Shown: positions 1 to 6,830, counted from the stretch's first letter. The stretch: DNA of 12,578 bases from Pseudomonadota bacterium (GCA_023438115.1 JAEZEB010000112.1:1-12578), one strand, 5' to 3'. Made by a program: numbers and translations. The notes: a model not told the origin generated them from the letters alone.

Positions 1-65
1 AAGCATGGCGGATCGTAGCGCCGCCGCGCCGCGCCGGGTGGTCGCCGCGACGCGTGCGCGTGGCT

Positions 66-863
66 TCAGCGCAGCGCCTGCACGACCTTGGCCTGGGCAT
101 GGCCCGCATAGGGCCGGCCGCCCTGCCGCTCGAGCTCGGACGCCACCGCGGCGATGACTTCCTCCACCGCCACGCCGCGCTCGACGATGAGCGCGCTGCG
201 CGGCGTGCCGCGGATCTGCCCGGTCGCCAGCGCATGCGGGTCGACGCCCGCGACCGGCAGCCGCACCGTCTCGATGCGCACCTCGCCGAAGCCGGCCTGC
301 CGCAGCCAGCCGCGCAACTGCTCCTCGTCGTGCATCTCGTAGGGCACGCGAAAGCGCATCTGCGCGTCGCCCGGGAACATCGCCTCCACGACTTCCGCAT
401 AGACGAGCGCGTGCGGGTTCTCCTCGATGCGGTCCCAGACGTTGAAGAGGAGCAGCCCGCCCGGCCCGAGCACGCGGTGCGCTTCCTTCAGTGCCGCCGG
501 CCGGTCGGGCGCGAACATGAAGCCGAAGGCGCAGGCCACGGCCGCGAAGCTGCCGTCGGCGAACGGAAGCGCCTGCGCGTCCGCCTGCTGCCAGCGGATG
601 CCGGGCACGGATCCGTTGCGTTCGCGCGCGTAGTCCAGCATGGCGGGGCTGAGGTCCGTGGCCACCAGGGCCACCTCGGGCGCCAGCCGCGAGCGCAGCG
701 GCAGCGTGAGCGCACCGGTGCCGCAGGCGATCTCCAGCACGGGGCCCGGAAGCCGTGGCGGACAGCGCGCGGCCAGATCCTGCCCGAACGGACCGAAGGT
801 GGCCGGCGCCAGCATCTCGTCGTAGTAGCGTGGACCGGTGAAGGTGGTGTTCGTCGCGGCCAT
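66..863 (-). CDS. Class I SAM-dependent methyltransferase (UbiE/BioC-like fold)
   Basis: Predicted soluble 265-residue methyltransferase that would transfer a methyl group from S-adenosylmethionine; the acceptor cannot be read from the sequence. Seen: motif I LEIACGTG at residues 43-50, the acidic residue ending beta2 (ATDLS, D70), the DAQALPF segment at 95-101 (motif II region), and VLGPGGLLLF at 131-140 (motif III), in the order of the Methyltransf_11 group. The C-terminal third (about 175-265) is probably a substrate-binding cap. The ATG at 863 is supported by a GAGGAAG ribosome site ending 3 bases upstream. It lies 60 bases after the small secreted-protein gene on the same strand, and that gap carries an extended -10 promoter, so it may be transcribed separately. 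UbiE-like, BioC-like or small-molecule methylation are all possible. The fold is secure, the substrate unknown. Confidence 0.9.
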   Translation of the reverse strand: MAATNTTFTGPRYYDEMLAPATFGPFGQDLAARCPPRLPGPVLEIACGTGALTLPLRSRLAPEVALVATDLSPAMLDYARERNGSVPGIRWQQADAQALPFADGSFAAVACAFGFMFAPDRPAALKEAHRVLGPGGLLLFNVWDRIEENPHALVYAEVVEAMFPGDAQMRFRVPYEMHDEEQLRGWLRQAGFGEVRIETVRLPVAGVDPHALATGQIRGTPRSALIVERGVAVEEVIAAVASELERQGGRPYAGHAQAKVVQALR

Positions 864-892
864 CGGCTTCCTCGCTCGGGCCTGCGGCCCGT

Positions 893-907
893 GCGGCCAT
901 TATCCCA
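893..907 (-). promoter_or_regulatory. Extended -10 promoter for the methyltransferase gene
   Basis: Read on the minus strand this is TGG-GATAAT-GGCCGC: an extended -10 (TGn) and a 5/6 match to TATAAT, followed by a G+C-rich discriminator. Expected transcription start is near 892, giving a leader of about 29 bases that includes the GAGGAAG ribosome site. No convincing -35 was found (GTAGCG at 17-bp spacing), which fits the extended -10 class. It sits immediately after the TAG stop of the upstream gene. The same -10 plus GGCCGC pattern recurs at three other gene starts in the window. Confidence 0.5.
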
Positions 908-923
908 GCGGCCGCCGCGTCCG

Positions 924-1331
924 CTACGGCTTGCGCAGCACGAAGGCGTGCGGCGTCGGATCGCCCTCGGCGGTCCAGGTGCCGCGGATCTCGCGGCCGC
1001 AGGAGCCTTCGACGACTTCGCCGAGCCAGGTGGCGGCGATGCGCTTGCCGTCGGCGGATTCCTCCAGCGTGAACTCGCCGTCCTCGACGTCGCCGGCGAG
1101 CAGGCGCCGCTCGCCGTTGCGGTTGATCGTGCCGCTCACGCTCTCGGAATACACCGCGTGCTTTTCCAGCAGCAGCGAGCCGACGTGGCCGCGGCCCTCG
1201 AACTCGGCGCGCCACAGGCCCAGCATGTGCGCCTGTCGCACTTCGCTCGCGTGCGGGCAGGGCGCGGGCGTGTCGGCGTGGGAACCCGCAGCCGCGGCGG
1301 CGAGGAGCAGGGCCGTGAGTGCGCGCTTCAT
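924..1331 (-). CDS. Small secreted hypothetical protein, coupled to rep
   Basis: A 135-residue protein of unrecognised family. Residues 1-19 form a classical signal peptide (MKR, then an Ala/Leu-rich core ending SHA before D20), so the mature form should be periplasmic or outer-membrane facing. The mature part has two cysteines (C25 and C111), which could form a disulfide. It alternates short beta-like segments (GLWRAEFEG, SVSGTINRNGERRL, GEFTLEES, REIRGTWTAEG), suggesting a small beta-barrel or lipocalin-like fold; this is inference from pattern only. Its ATG overlaps the rep TGA as ATGA (1328-1331), so translation is probably coupled to the helicase. A functional link to Rep is not obvious, because one product is exported and the other acts on DNA. 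Confidence 0.78.
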   Translation of the reverse strand: MKRALTALLLAAAAAGSHADTPAPCPHASEVRQAHMLGLWRAEFEGRGHVGSLLLEKHAVYSESVSGTINRNGERRLLAGDVEDGEFTLEESADGKRIAATWLGEVVEGSCGREIRGTWTAEGDPTPHAFVLRKP

Positions 1332-3385
1332 GCCGCGCCCTGCGAGGCCGCGGCCGCCGCTTCCGCGCTCTTCTTCGCGAACTCCGCGCGCAGCGCCTTG
1401 AGCTTCTCGCGCGGGTCCTCCTTCACCGTCGCCTGGTCCAGGCCCATCTCGGCGATGAAGCGGCTGGGCTGCGCGGCCACCATCTCGCGGCCCTTCTTGC
1501 GCTTGCGGCTCCAGCTCACGGCCAGCGAGCGTTGCGCGCGGGTGATGCCCACGTACATCAGGCGGCGCTCTTCCTGCAGGCGCTGCGCCATCGCGTCGCC
1601 CGGGCCGTCCTCGTCGGGCTTGAAGGGCAGCAGGCCCTCCACGCAGCCGGCCAGCACGACGTGCGGCCATTCGAGGCCCTTGGAGGCGTGCAGGGTGGAG
1701 AGCGTCACGACGTTCTGGTCCTTCTCGCGCTCGCTGATGGTGGACAGCAGCGCGATGGTCTGCGCCACTTCCAGCAGGCTCTTGCGCTCGCTTTCCATGG
1801 CCACGCCGGCGGCATCGTCGATCTGCCCGCCGCAGCGGCCGGCCATCCAGTCGCAGAACTCCAGCACGTTGGTCCAGCGCGCGGCGGCGACCTTCTCGTT
1901 GTCCTCGCCGTCGTAGAGGTGCTTCTCGTAGCCGATCTCCTTCAGCCAGTCGGTCATGAAGGCGCGCGCGTCCTCGGCGCCTATGGTGTGGCGGGCGCGG
2001 AACTCCAGGTCGTTCACGTAGCGGCCGAACTCGTGCAGGCTGCCCACGGCGCGCGCGTTGAGCACGCTGGGCAGCGAGGGCGAGAACAGGGCCTCGAAGA
2101 GGGACAGCTTGTACTGGCTGGCGAACACGCCCAGCGAGCCCAGCGTCTGGTGGCCGATGCCGCGCTTGGGCGTGGTCACGGCGCGCAGGAAGGCCGGATC
2201 GTCGTCGTTGTTCACCCACAGGCGCAGCCAGGCGCACAGGTCGCGGATCTCGGCGCGGTCGAAGAAGCTCTGGCCGCCCGAGACCTTGTAGGGGATCTGC
2301 GCGCGGCGCAGCGCCTGCTCGAACACGCGCGCCTGGTGGTTGGCGCGGTACAGCACGGCGAAGTCCTTCCAGTCCTTGTGTACGCCGTTCGCGCGGATCG
2401 ACTGGATGCGCGCCACCATGCGCTCGGCCTCGTGCTCCTCGTTGTCGCAGTCGACGATGCGCACCGGCTCGCCTTCGCCCAGCTCCGAGAACAGCGTCTT
2501 CGGGAACAGCTTGGGGTTGGGCTGGATCACGTTGTTGGCCGCGCGGAGGATGGCGCTGGTGGAGCGGTAGTTCTGCTCCAGCTTGATGACCTTCAGCTGC
2601 GGGTAGTCCTGCGGGAGCTTGCGCAGGTTGTCCAGCGTGGCGCCGCGCCAGCCGTAGATCGACTGGTCGTCGTCGCCCACCGCCGTGAAGCGCGCGCGCT
2701 CGCCCACCAGCAGCTTGAGCAGCTCGTATTGCGTCGCGTTGGTGTCCTGGTATTCGTCCACCAAAACGTGGCCCAGCGCCTTCTGCCATTTCTCGCGCAC
2801 TTCCGGGAAGTCCCGCAGCAGCTTCAGCGGCATGCCGATCAGGTCGTCGAAGTCGACGCTCTGGTAGGCGGTGAGCCTCTCCTCGTAGCGCGCCATCACC
2901 GTGGCGGCGATGCGCTCGTTGTCGTCCTTCGCCTGTGCCAGTGCCTGCGCGGCGTTGAGGCCCGCGCTCTTCCAGGCGCTGATGGTCCACTGCCAGTGGC
3001 GCGCCGTCGCCGCGTCGGTCGTGCCGCCGGCGTCCTTGAGGATGCTGGTGACGTCGTCGGAGTCGAGGATGGAGAACTGGGGCTTCAGGCCCAGCACGTT
3101 GCCGTCCTGCCGCATCATGCGCACGCCCAGGGCGTGGAAGGTGCAGATCAGGACGTCCTTCGCCTCCTTGCCCACCAGCGACCTGGCGCGCTCGCGCATT
3201 TCCGCGGCGGCCTTGTTGGTGAAGGTGATGGCGGCGATGCGCTTCGCCTCCAGTCCGGTCTGGATCAGCCGCGCGATCTTGTGCGTGATCACGCGCGTCT
3301 TGCCCGAGCCGGCGCCTGCCAGCACCAGGCAGGGCCCATGCATGTAGTTGACGGCTTCTTGCTGGGCGAGGTTCAGGCCGGACAT
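1328..3385 (-). CDS. rep: ATP-dependent 3'-5' DNA helicase Rep (UvrD/Rep superfamily 1)
   Basis: A 685-residue SF1A helicase expected to translocate 3'-5' on single-stranded DNA and help replication forks pass protein roadblocks. Motifs seen in order: Q motif NLAQQEAV (5-12), Walker A AGAGSGKT (23-30), Ia FTNKAA (55-60), Walker B DEYQD (210-214), III GDDDQSIYGWRG (237-248), IV QNYRS (271-275), V TLHASKGLEW (564-573), VI VGITRAQ (612-618). The opening (LNLAQQEAV, then GPCLVLAGAGSGKTRVIT) and GDDDQSIYGWRG resemble E. coli Rep more closely than UvrD or PcrA. The ATG at 3385 was chosen because it sits where Rep proteins begin; the open frame extends 25 codons upstream but crosses the likely promoter. 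No Shine-Dalgarno precedes it, and the leader is pyrimidine-rich. The last 35 residues are a charged, Ala-rich tail. Confidence 0.95.
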   Translation of the reverse strand: MSGLNLAQQEAVNYMHGPCLVLAGAGSGKTRVITHKIARLIQTGLEAKRIAAITFTNKAAAEMRERARSLVGKEAKDVLICTFHALGVRMMRQDGNVLGLKPQFSILDSDDVTSILKDAGGTTDAATARHWQWTISAWKSAGLNAAQALAQAKDDNERIAATVMARYEERLTAYQSVDFDDLIGMPLKLLRDFPEVREKWQKALGHVLVDEYQDTNATQYELLKLLVGERARFTAVGDDDQSIYGWRGATLDNLRKLPQDYPQLKVIKLEQNYRSTSAILRAANNVIQPNPKLFPKTLFSELGEGEPVRIVDCDNEEHEAERMVARIQSIRANGVHKDWKDFAVLYRANHQARVFEQALRRAQIPYKVSGGQSFFDRAEIRDLCAWLRLWVNNDDDPAFLRAVTTPKRGIGHQTLGSLGVFASQYKLSLFEALFSPSLPSVLNARAVGSLHEFGRYVNDLEFRARHTIGAEDARAFMTDWLKEIGYEKHLYDGEDNEKVAAARWTNVLEFCDWMAGRCGGQIDDAAGVAMESERKSLLEVAQTIALLSTISEREKDQNVVTLSTLHASKGLEWPHVVLAGCVEGLLPFKPDEDGPGDAMAQRLQEERRLMYVGITRAQRSLAVSWSRKRKKGREMVAAQPSRFIAEMGLDQATVKEDPREKLKALRAEFAKKSAEAAAAASQGAA

Positions 3386-3418
3386 TCGTGGGGGAAGGGG
3401 TACTGCTGGGGAAAACCA

Positions 3419-3431
3419 GCGGCCGATCATA
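3419..3431 (-). promoter_or_regulatory. Probable -10 element for rep
   Basis: On the minus strand the sequence reads TATGAT-CGGCCGC; TATGAT matches TATAAT at 5/6. The predicted start lies near 3419, giving a leader of about 34 bases that would begin with a small hairpin (GCTGG, loop TTTTCC, CCAGC; 3405-3420). No good -35 is present at 16-18 bp; a TTGCGC occurs at 23 bp, which is too far. Position and similarity to the other (C)GGCCGC-trailed -10 boxes are the main support. Confidence 0.42.
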
Positions 3432-3501
3432 TAGAAGCCCCCGCCGTGCCCGGCGCGCAACGCGCCAATCCACGGCGCTGCGCCAGCCCATCGGTTGCCC
3501 C

Positions 3502-3507
3502 GACAAT
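3502..3507 (+). promoter_or_regulatory. -10-like GACAAT directly before the permease GTG start
   Basis: GACAAT (4/6 to TATAAT) ends 7 bases before the GTG chosen as the permease start. If used, transcription would begin at or next to the start codon and the mRNA would be leaderless, consistent with the absence of a Shine-Dalgarno here. No clear -35 is visible at 16-18 bp. This is inference and needs transcript-end mapping. Confidence 0.3.
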
Positions 3508-3514
3508 ACGCGCC

Positions 3515-4480
3515 GTGCTAAGCGTCCTCGCCATCACCTTTCCCTTCTTCGCGCTGGTGCTGGCGGGCTACCTGGCCGCGCGGCAGCGCCTGCTGCCCTT
3601 CGATGCCATCGCGGGGCTCAACACCTTCGTGCTCTATTTCGCGCTGCCGGCGATGCTGTATCGCTTCGGCGCGGACACGCCGATCGCGCAACTGCTCGAT
3701 CCGGCCGCCCTGGGCATCTGGCTGGTGTGCGCGTTGCTGATGGTGGCCGGCACCGTGAAATCCAGCATGAACGCGCGCATCCGCTGGAACGACGCGTCCT
3801 TCGGCGCGCTGGTGGCGGCCTTTCCCAATACCGGCTTCATGGGCGTGCCGCTGCTGGTGGCGTTGCTCGGTGCCGCGGCCGCGGGCCCGGCCATCCTCAC
3901 CATCCTGATCGACCTGGTGGTCACCAGCTCGCTGTGCATCGCGCTGTCGCGGCTGGACGGCGCCGGCCAGCACGGCGCCGCGATCGCGGCGAAGAAGGCG
4001 CTGCGCGGCGTCGCGCTCAATCCCATGCCCTGGGCCATCCTGCTGGGAGGCGTCGCTTCCGCGTTGCAGTGGCAACCGGTGGCGCCGGTGATGGACACCA
4101 TCGGCCTGCTTGCCGATGCGGCTTCGCCCGTGGCGCTGTTCACCATAGGCGCGGTGCTGGCACGCTCGCAGTTCGTCGGCGCGCAGGAGGAAAGCGGCCC
4201 GCCGCCGGCCGCCGACTACGTGCCCGTGGCCGTCGCCAAGCTGGTGGTGCATCCGCTGCTGGTGTGGGCCGTGGGACGCGGCGCGCAGCTGGCCGGCCTG
4301 CCGCTGGACGACTTCACGCTGAAGGTGATGGTGCTCGTGGCGGCCCTGCCCAGTGCGAGTAACGTTTCGTTGCTCGCGGAACGTTTCGGAGCGGACACCG
4401 GCCGGATCGCCCGCATCATCCTGCTCACCACCGCGGCAGCCTTCCTGACCTTTTCGGCGGCCGTCGCAATCTTGCACTGA
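3515..4480 (+). CDS. AEC-family (auxin efflux carrier type) transporter
   Basis: A 321-residue inner-membrane permease of normal AEC length, with about ten hydrophobic segments. Family landmarks seen: the N-terminal helix ITFPFFALVLAGYLAAR (7-23), FPNTGFMGVPLL (103-114), ASPVALFTIGAVLA (203-216), a charged cytoplasmic loop (about 217-235), and LPSASNVSLLAERFG (279-293). Bacterial AEC proteins typically move organic acids such as malate or malonate; the substrate here is not readable. The start is a GTG. It gives the usual LSVLAITFPFF N-terminus, whereas the frame is open far upstream only as an antisense shadow of rep. No Shine-Dalgarno is seen. The gene is divergent from rep across a 129-base gap and ends just before the promoter of the next plus-strand unit. 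Confidence 0.9.
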   Translation: MLSVLAITFPFFALVLAGYLAARQRLLPFDAIAGLNTFVLYFALPAMLYRFGADTPIAQLLDPAALGIWLVCALLMVAGTVKSSMNARIRWNDASFGALVAAFPNTGFMGVPLLVALLGAAAAGPAILTILIDLVVTSSLCIALSRLDGAGQHGAAIAAKKALRGVALNPMPWAILLGGVASALQWQPVAPVMDTIGLLADAASPVALFTIGAVLARSQFVGAQEESGPPPAADYVPVAVAKLVVHPLLVWAVGRGAQLAGLPLDDFTLKVMVLVAALPSASNVSLLAERFGADTGRIARIILLTTAAAFLTFSAAVAILH

Positions 4481-4485
4481 GTCGC

Positions 4486-4520
4486 TTGTCCGGCCTGGGG
4501 GCCGCCGATATAGTGGCCGC
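4486..4520 (+). promoter_or_regulatory. Sigma70-type promoter for the leader ORF/membrane protein/CPBP unit
   Basis: TTGTCC (-35, 4486-4491, 4/6) and TATAGT (-10, 4509-4514, 5/6) are separated by exactly 17 bp, the best-formed promoter in the window. GGCCGC follows the -10 directly. The spacer contains a hairpin-capable palindrome, CGGCC-TGGG-GGCCG (4491-4504), which could be a repressor site or the tail of the upstream transcript. The start should be near 4521, about 19 bases before the leader ATG. Confidence 0.6.
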
Positions 4521-4539
4521 CAAAGAGAGAGAGGGGAAG

Positions 4540-4596
4540 ATGTCGCCTGACCGCATCGCGGGCCGCGCCCACGTGGCCGCTCCGCTGCGCGCATGA
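4540..4596 (+). CDS. 18-residue leader ORF, translationally coupled to the next gene
   Basis: ATG at 4540 follows a strong GAGGGGAAG ribosome site (4531-4539) and encodes MSPDRIAGRAHVAAPLRA before TGA at 4594-4596. That TGA overlaps the ATG of the membrane-protein gene as ATGA (4593-4596), a classical translational-coupling arrangement. The downstream gene has no Shine-Dalgarno of its own, so ribosomes probably reach it by finishing this mini-ORF. The peptide has no runs of one amino acid or rare-codon block that would suggest attenuation. An alternative is an undetected one- or two-base sequence error joining it to the next gene, but no homologous N-terminus is recognisable. Confidence 0.5.
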   Translation: MSPDRIAGRAHVAAPLRA

Positions 4597-5132
4597 CGCC
4601 GCAACAGGCCGTGGGCCTGGCCTGCCGCCTGTTCGCCATCTGGCTCGCGCTGGGATCGTTCCAGTCCTGGATGCTCGTGCGCGCCGCGCAGAGCGAAGGC
4701 ATCGCCACGGCCGCCTGGCTGCCATACGCCGTGCCGGGCCTGTCCTGGCTGGCCGCGGTGGCGCTGTGGTTCTTCCCGCTGTCCATCGCGCACCGCCTGC
4801 TGCCGCGCACGCGCCAGGAAGACCGCATCGCGCTGCCGGTGCGGCAGGTGCTCGTGGTCGCCTGCGTCGTCCTCGGCCTGGTCGTCGTGCTGCTGCGCGC
4901 GCTGCCGATGCTGGCCGCGTGGCTGTCCGAGGCCTTGCTGTGGATCGCGATGGGTGAGCCGGTCTCGGCGATGGATCCCGCGCGCCACGCGGAGTTGTGG
5001 TCCGGGCTGATCCAGCTGGCGGTGGGCGCGGTGTTCGTGCTGAAGGCGCAAGCCATCGCCGACCGCATCCTGCCGCGCCGCGCCGCGCGCGAGCACGTGT
5101 CGCCGTCCATGCTGGGGGATTCGGCGCTCTGA
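4593..5132 (+). CDS. Hypothetical four-helix inner-membrane protein
   Basis: A 179-residue protein of no recognised family. Hydrophobic segments lie at about residues 7-28, 45-65, 83-103 and 134-152, joined by short basic loops (HRLLPRTRQEDR at 67-78; ADRILPRRAAR at 156-166), so the C-terminus is probably cytoplasmic. The ATG was chosen because it overlaps the leader ORF stop and is preceded by no other start in frame. It is followed 11 bases later by a CPBP protease gene, whose ribosome site overlaps this gene's stop. The two are almost certainly one operon, and this protein may be a partner or substrate of the protease (inference). Confidence 0.78.
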   Translation: MTPQQAVGLACRLFAIWLALGSFQSWMLVRAAQSEGIATAAWLPYAVPGLSWLAAVALWFFPLSIAHRLLPRTRQEDRIALPVRQVLVVACVVLGLVVVLLRALPMLAAWLSEALLWIAMGEPVSAMDPARHAELWSGLIQLAVGAVFVLKAQAIADRILPRRAAREHVSPSMLGDSAL

Positions 5133-5143
5133 AGGCCGCCGCG

Positions 5144-5944
5144 ATGCACGCGCCGCGCCACGCGTTCCTCTCCGGCTGGGACGCGCTGTTCCTGCTGGTG
5201 GGGCTGCACTTCACCGAAGGTGTCGTGGGCGGGCTCGTCGACGATTTCACGCAGCGCTTCGGCTGGAGCGAGGAGGCGGGATCCGCGATCACGTTGCTGC
5301 TCGCCAGCTCCATCGTCTTCACGCTCGCCCTGCGCTTCACGCGCACGCCGCTGGCGATGCTGCTGCATGGCGCGTCTTCCTCGCCCGCCGCGACCACGGC
5401 GCTGCTGGTGCCGCCGGTGCTCGCGCTGGTGCCGGCGCTGGTGCTGGCCGTCACCGTGCTCACGGAATGGCTGCTCGCCGTGGCGCCCCTGTCCGGGTGG
5501 GAAGAAGACCTGTTCGCCAGCATGAGCGGCGACACGCTGCTCGCGATCCTGCTGGTGGTCGTGCTCGCGCCGGTGGTGGAGGAGATGCTGTTCCGCGGGC
5601 TGCTGCTGCGCGGCTTCCTTGCGCGCTATCCCCGCTGGCCCGCGATCGTGGCTTCCGCCCTGCTGTTTGGCGCCTCGCACCTGAACATCTACCAGTTCGC
5701 TGTCGGCGTGTTGCTCGGGCTGCCGCTCGGCTGGCTCTACGAGCGCACGCGATCGCTGATCCCCTGCATCGCGTTGCATGCCGCCTACAACGCCTGCGTG
5801 ACCTGGCTGGACACGCAGGAAGTGTCCGCGGAGGCCGGACCGGCCTGGTGGGAAGCGACGCCGGCCAACTGGGGCGCGGCGCTGCTGCTCGCGACGCTGG
5901 GCGTCGCCACGCTGCAGCGCATCCTGCAGTCGCGCCGGGCGTGA
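5144..5944 (+). CDS. CPBP-family intramembrane glutamic endopeptidase (Rce1/ABI type)
   Basis: A 266-residue polytopic membrane protein with the CPBP signature: EEMLFRG (E146, E147, R151), then FGASH (F175 to H179), then HAAYN (H212 to N216). In Rce1-type enzymes the paired glutamates and the two histidines form the catalytic site inside the membrane, so all key residues are present. Hydrophobic segments cover about residues 12-30, 48-64, 86-112, 130-145, 166-178, 184-198, 205-220 and 244-256. Bacterial members act in peptide maturation, bacteriocin immunity or regulation; none is implied here. The ATG was chosen for the GAAGG site (5131-5135) 8 bases upstream; the frame is open further 5' but only inside the preceding gene. 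It is probably co-transcribed with that membrane-protein gene. Confidence 0.88.
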   Translation: MHAPRHAFLSGWDALFLLVGLHFTEGVVGGLVDDFTQRFGWSEEAGSAITLLLASSIVFTLALRFTRTPLAMLLHGASSSPAATTALLVPPVLALVPALVLAVTVLTEWLLAVAPLSGWEEDLFASMSGDTLLAILLVVVLAPVVEEMLFRGLLLRGFLARYPRWPAIVASALLFGASHLNIYQFAVGVLLGLPLGWLYERTRSLIPCIALHAAYNACVTWLDTQEVSAEAGPAWWEATPANWGAALLLATLGVATLQRILQSRRA

Positions 5945-5953
5945 CGGACTTCC

Positions 5954-5983
5954 TTGCCGCATGCATGGCTGCGCGCCTACATT
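5954..5983 (+). promoter_or_regulatory. Promoter for the membrane-anchored TPR gene
   Basis: TTGCCG (-35, 5954-5959, 4/6) and TACATT (-10, 5978-5983, 4/6) are 18 bp apart and lie 10 bases after the CPBP stop. The expected start near 5990 leaves a leader of about 28 bases ending in AGGAGG (6008-6013), 4 bases before ATG. GCGCGC follows the -10, a looser version of the GGCCGC discriminator seen elsewhere in the window. Confidence 0.4.
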
Positions 5984-6017
5984 GCGCGCCACAAGCACAA
6001 CGACAAGAGGAGGGGCC

Positions 6018-6788
6018 ATGCCCTTTGCCGCCGCCGGCCTGTATTTCGGCCTTGCCATCTTCTGTGCCATCCACGTGGTGCGCACGCGCCAGAACCTGTA
6101 CTGGCTGCTGATCCTGTTCGGCTTCCCACTGCTGGGGAGCCTCGTGTACTTCTTCGCCGTCTACTTCCCCAACTCGCGCCTGCAGCGGCAGGCGATGAAG
6201 ACGGTGGCCGCCGCCGCGCGCGCGATCGATCCGCAGCGCGAGGTGCGCGAGGCGCGGCTCGCCTTCGACGAGACGCCCACCGCGCAGAACCAGATGCGGC
6301 TCGCGTCCGCGCTGCTGGACGTGGGCGAGCCCGCGGAGGCCGTGCGCCAGTACGAGGAATGCCTGCGCGGCCCCTTCGCCCGCGACCCCGAGGTGCGCTT
6401 CGGCGCCGCCCGCGCGCTGGTGGAATCGCAGCGCTTCGCGGAAGCGCTCGCGCACCTGGAGCCGCTGCGGCGCGAGCACGCCGATTTCCGTCCCGAGCCG
6501 GTGTCGCTGCTGCTGGCTCGCTCGCTCGCGGGCAGCGCCCGCGCCACCGAAGCGCGCGCGGAATTCGAATCCGCCGTCACCCGCTTCGGCACCTGGGAGA
6601 CCAAGGCCGAATACGCGATCTGGGCCTACGCGGTCGGTGACCTGGCGACCGCGCAGCGCCTGCACGCGGAGCTGGAGAAGATCGCCGCGCGCTGGAACCC
6701 GCTCACGCGCGAGCTGAACGAAGGTCCCGCGCGGCGCCTTCAGGCGGCCCGCGAACTCGCCGCGCGCGAAGTCCGCGCCACGGCCTGA
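6018..6788 (+). CDS. Membrane-anchored TPR protein with PLDc_N-like N-terminus
   Basis: A 256-residue protein. Residues 5-21 and 28-49 form a two-helix hairpin. The segment YWLLILFGFPLLGSLVYFF (28-46) closely resembles the PLDc_N hairpin found at the N-terminus of cardiolipin synthases, but no HKD catalytic motif follows. Residues about 88-230 are helical with TPR character (for example LASALLDVGEPAEAVRQYEE at 95-114, ARALVESQRFAEALAHLEPL at 131-150, AYAVGDLATAQRLHAELEK at 203-221), giving perhaps three to four cytoplasmic repeats for protein binding. The start has an excellent AGGAGG site. The gene stands in its own unit between the CPBP gene and the DUF1877-like gene. The role is unknown; a membrane scaffold is inferred. 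Confidence 0.82.
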   Translation: MPFAAAGLYFGLAIFCAIHVVRTRQNLYWLLILFGFPLLGSLVYFFAVYFPNSRLQRQAMKTVAAAARAIDPQREVREARLAFDETPTAQNQMRLASALLDVGEPAEAVRQYEECLRGPFARDPEVRFGAARALVESQRFAEALAHLEPLRREHADFRPEPVSLLLARSLAGSARATEARAEFESAVTRFGTWETKAEYAIWAYAVGDLATAQRLHAELEKIAARWNPLTRELNEGPARRLQAARELAAREVRATA

Positions 6789-6830
6789 CCCTTCCACGCC
6801 CCCCGCGCAAGGTACAGGAGGTCGCTCGTC

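Noticed and set aside
1..65. Possible start or end of another gene at the left edge.
   Set aside because: Only 65 bases, open in more than one frame, with no motif or ribosome site; it cannot be assigned.
1332..3506. Long minus-strand open frame upstream of and continuous with the small secreted protein.
   Set aside because: It is the out-of-frame shadow of rep. The real secreted-protein start is the ATG at 1331 with signal peptide and ATGA overlap.
1319..3514. Very long open frame on the plus strand across rep, running into the AEC permease frame.
   Set aside because: It is antisense to rep, whose helicase motifs are complete. Such frames are a by-product of G+C-rich third positions; the translated text is low-complexity Ala/Arg/His/Gln with no domain.
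3518..6085. 855-codon minus-strand open frame opposite the permease, membrane protein and CPBP genes.
   Set aside because: The translation is Arg/Gln/Ala-rich without domains, while the plus-strand genes have clear family motifs and ribosome sites.
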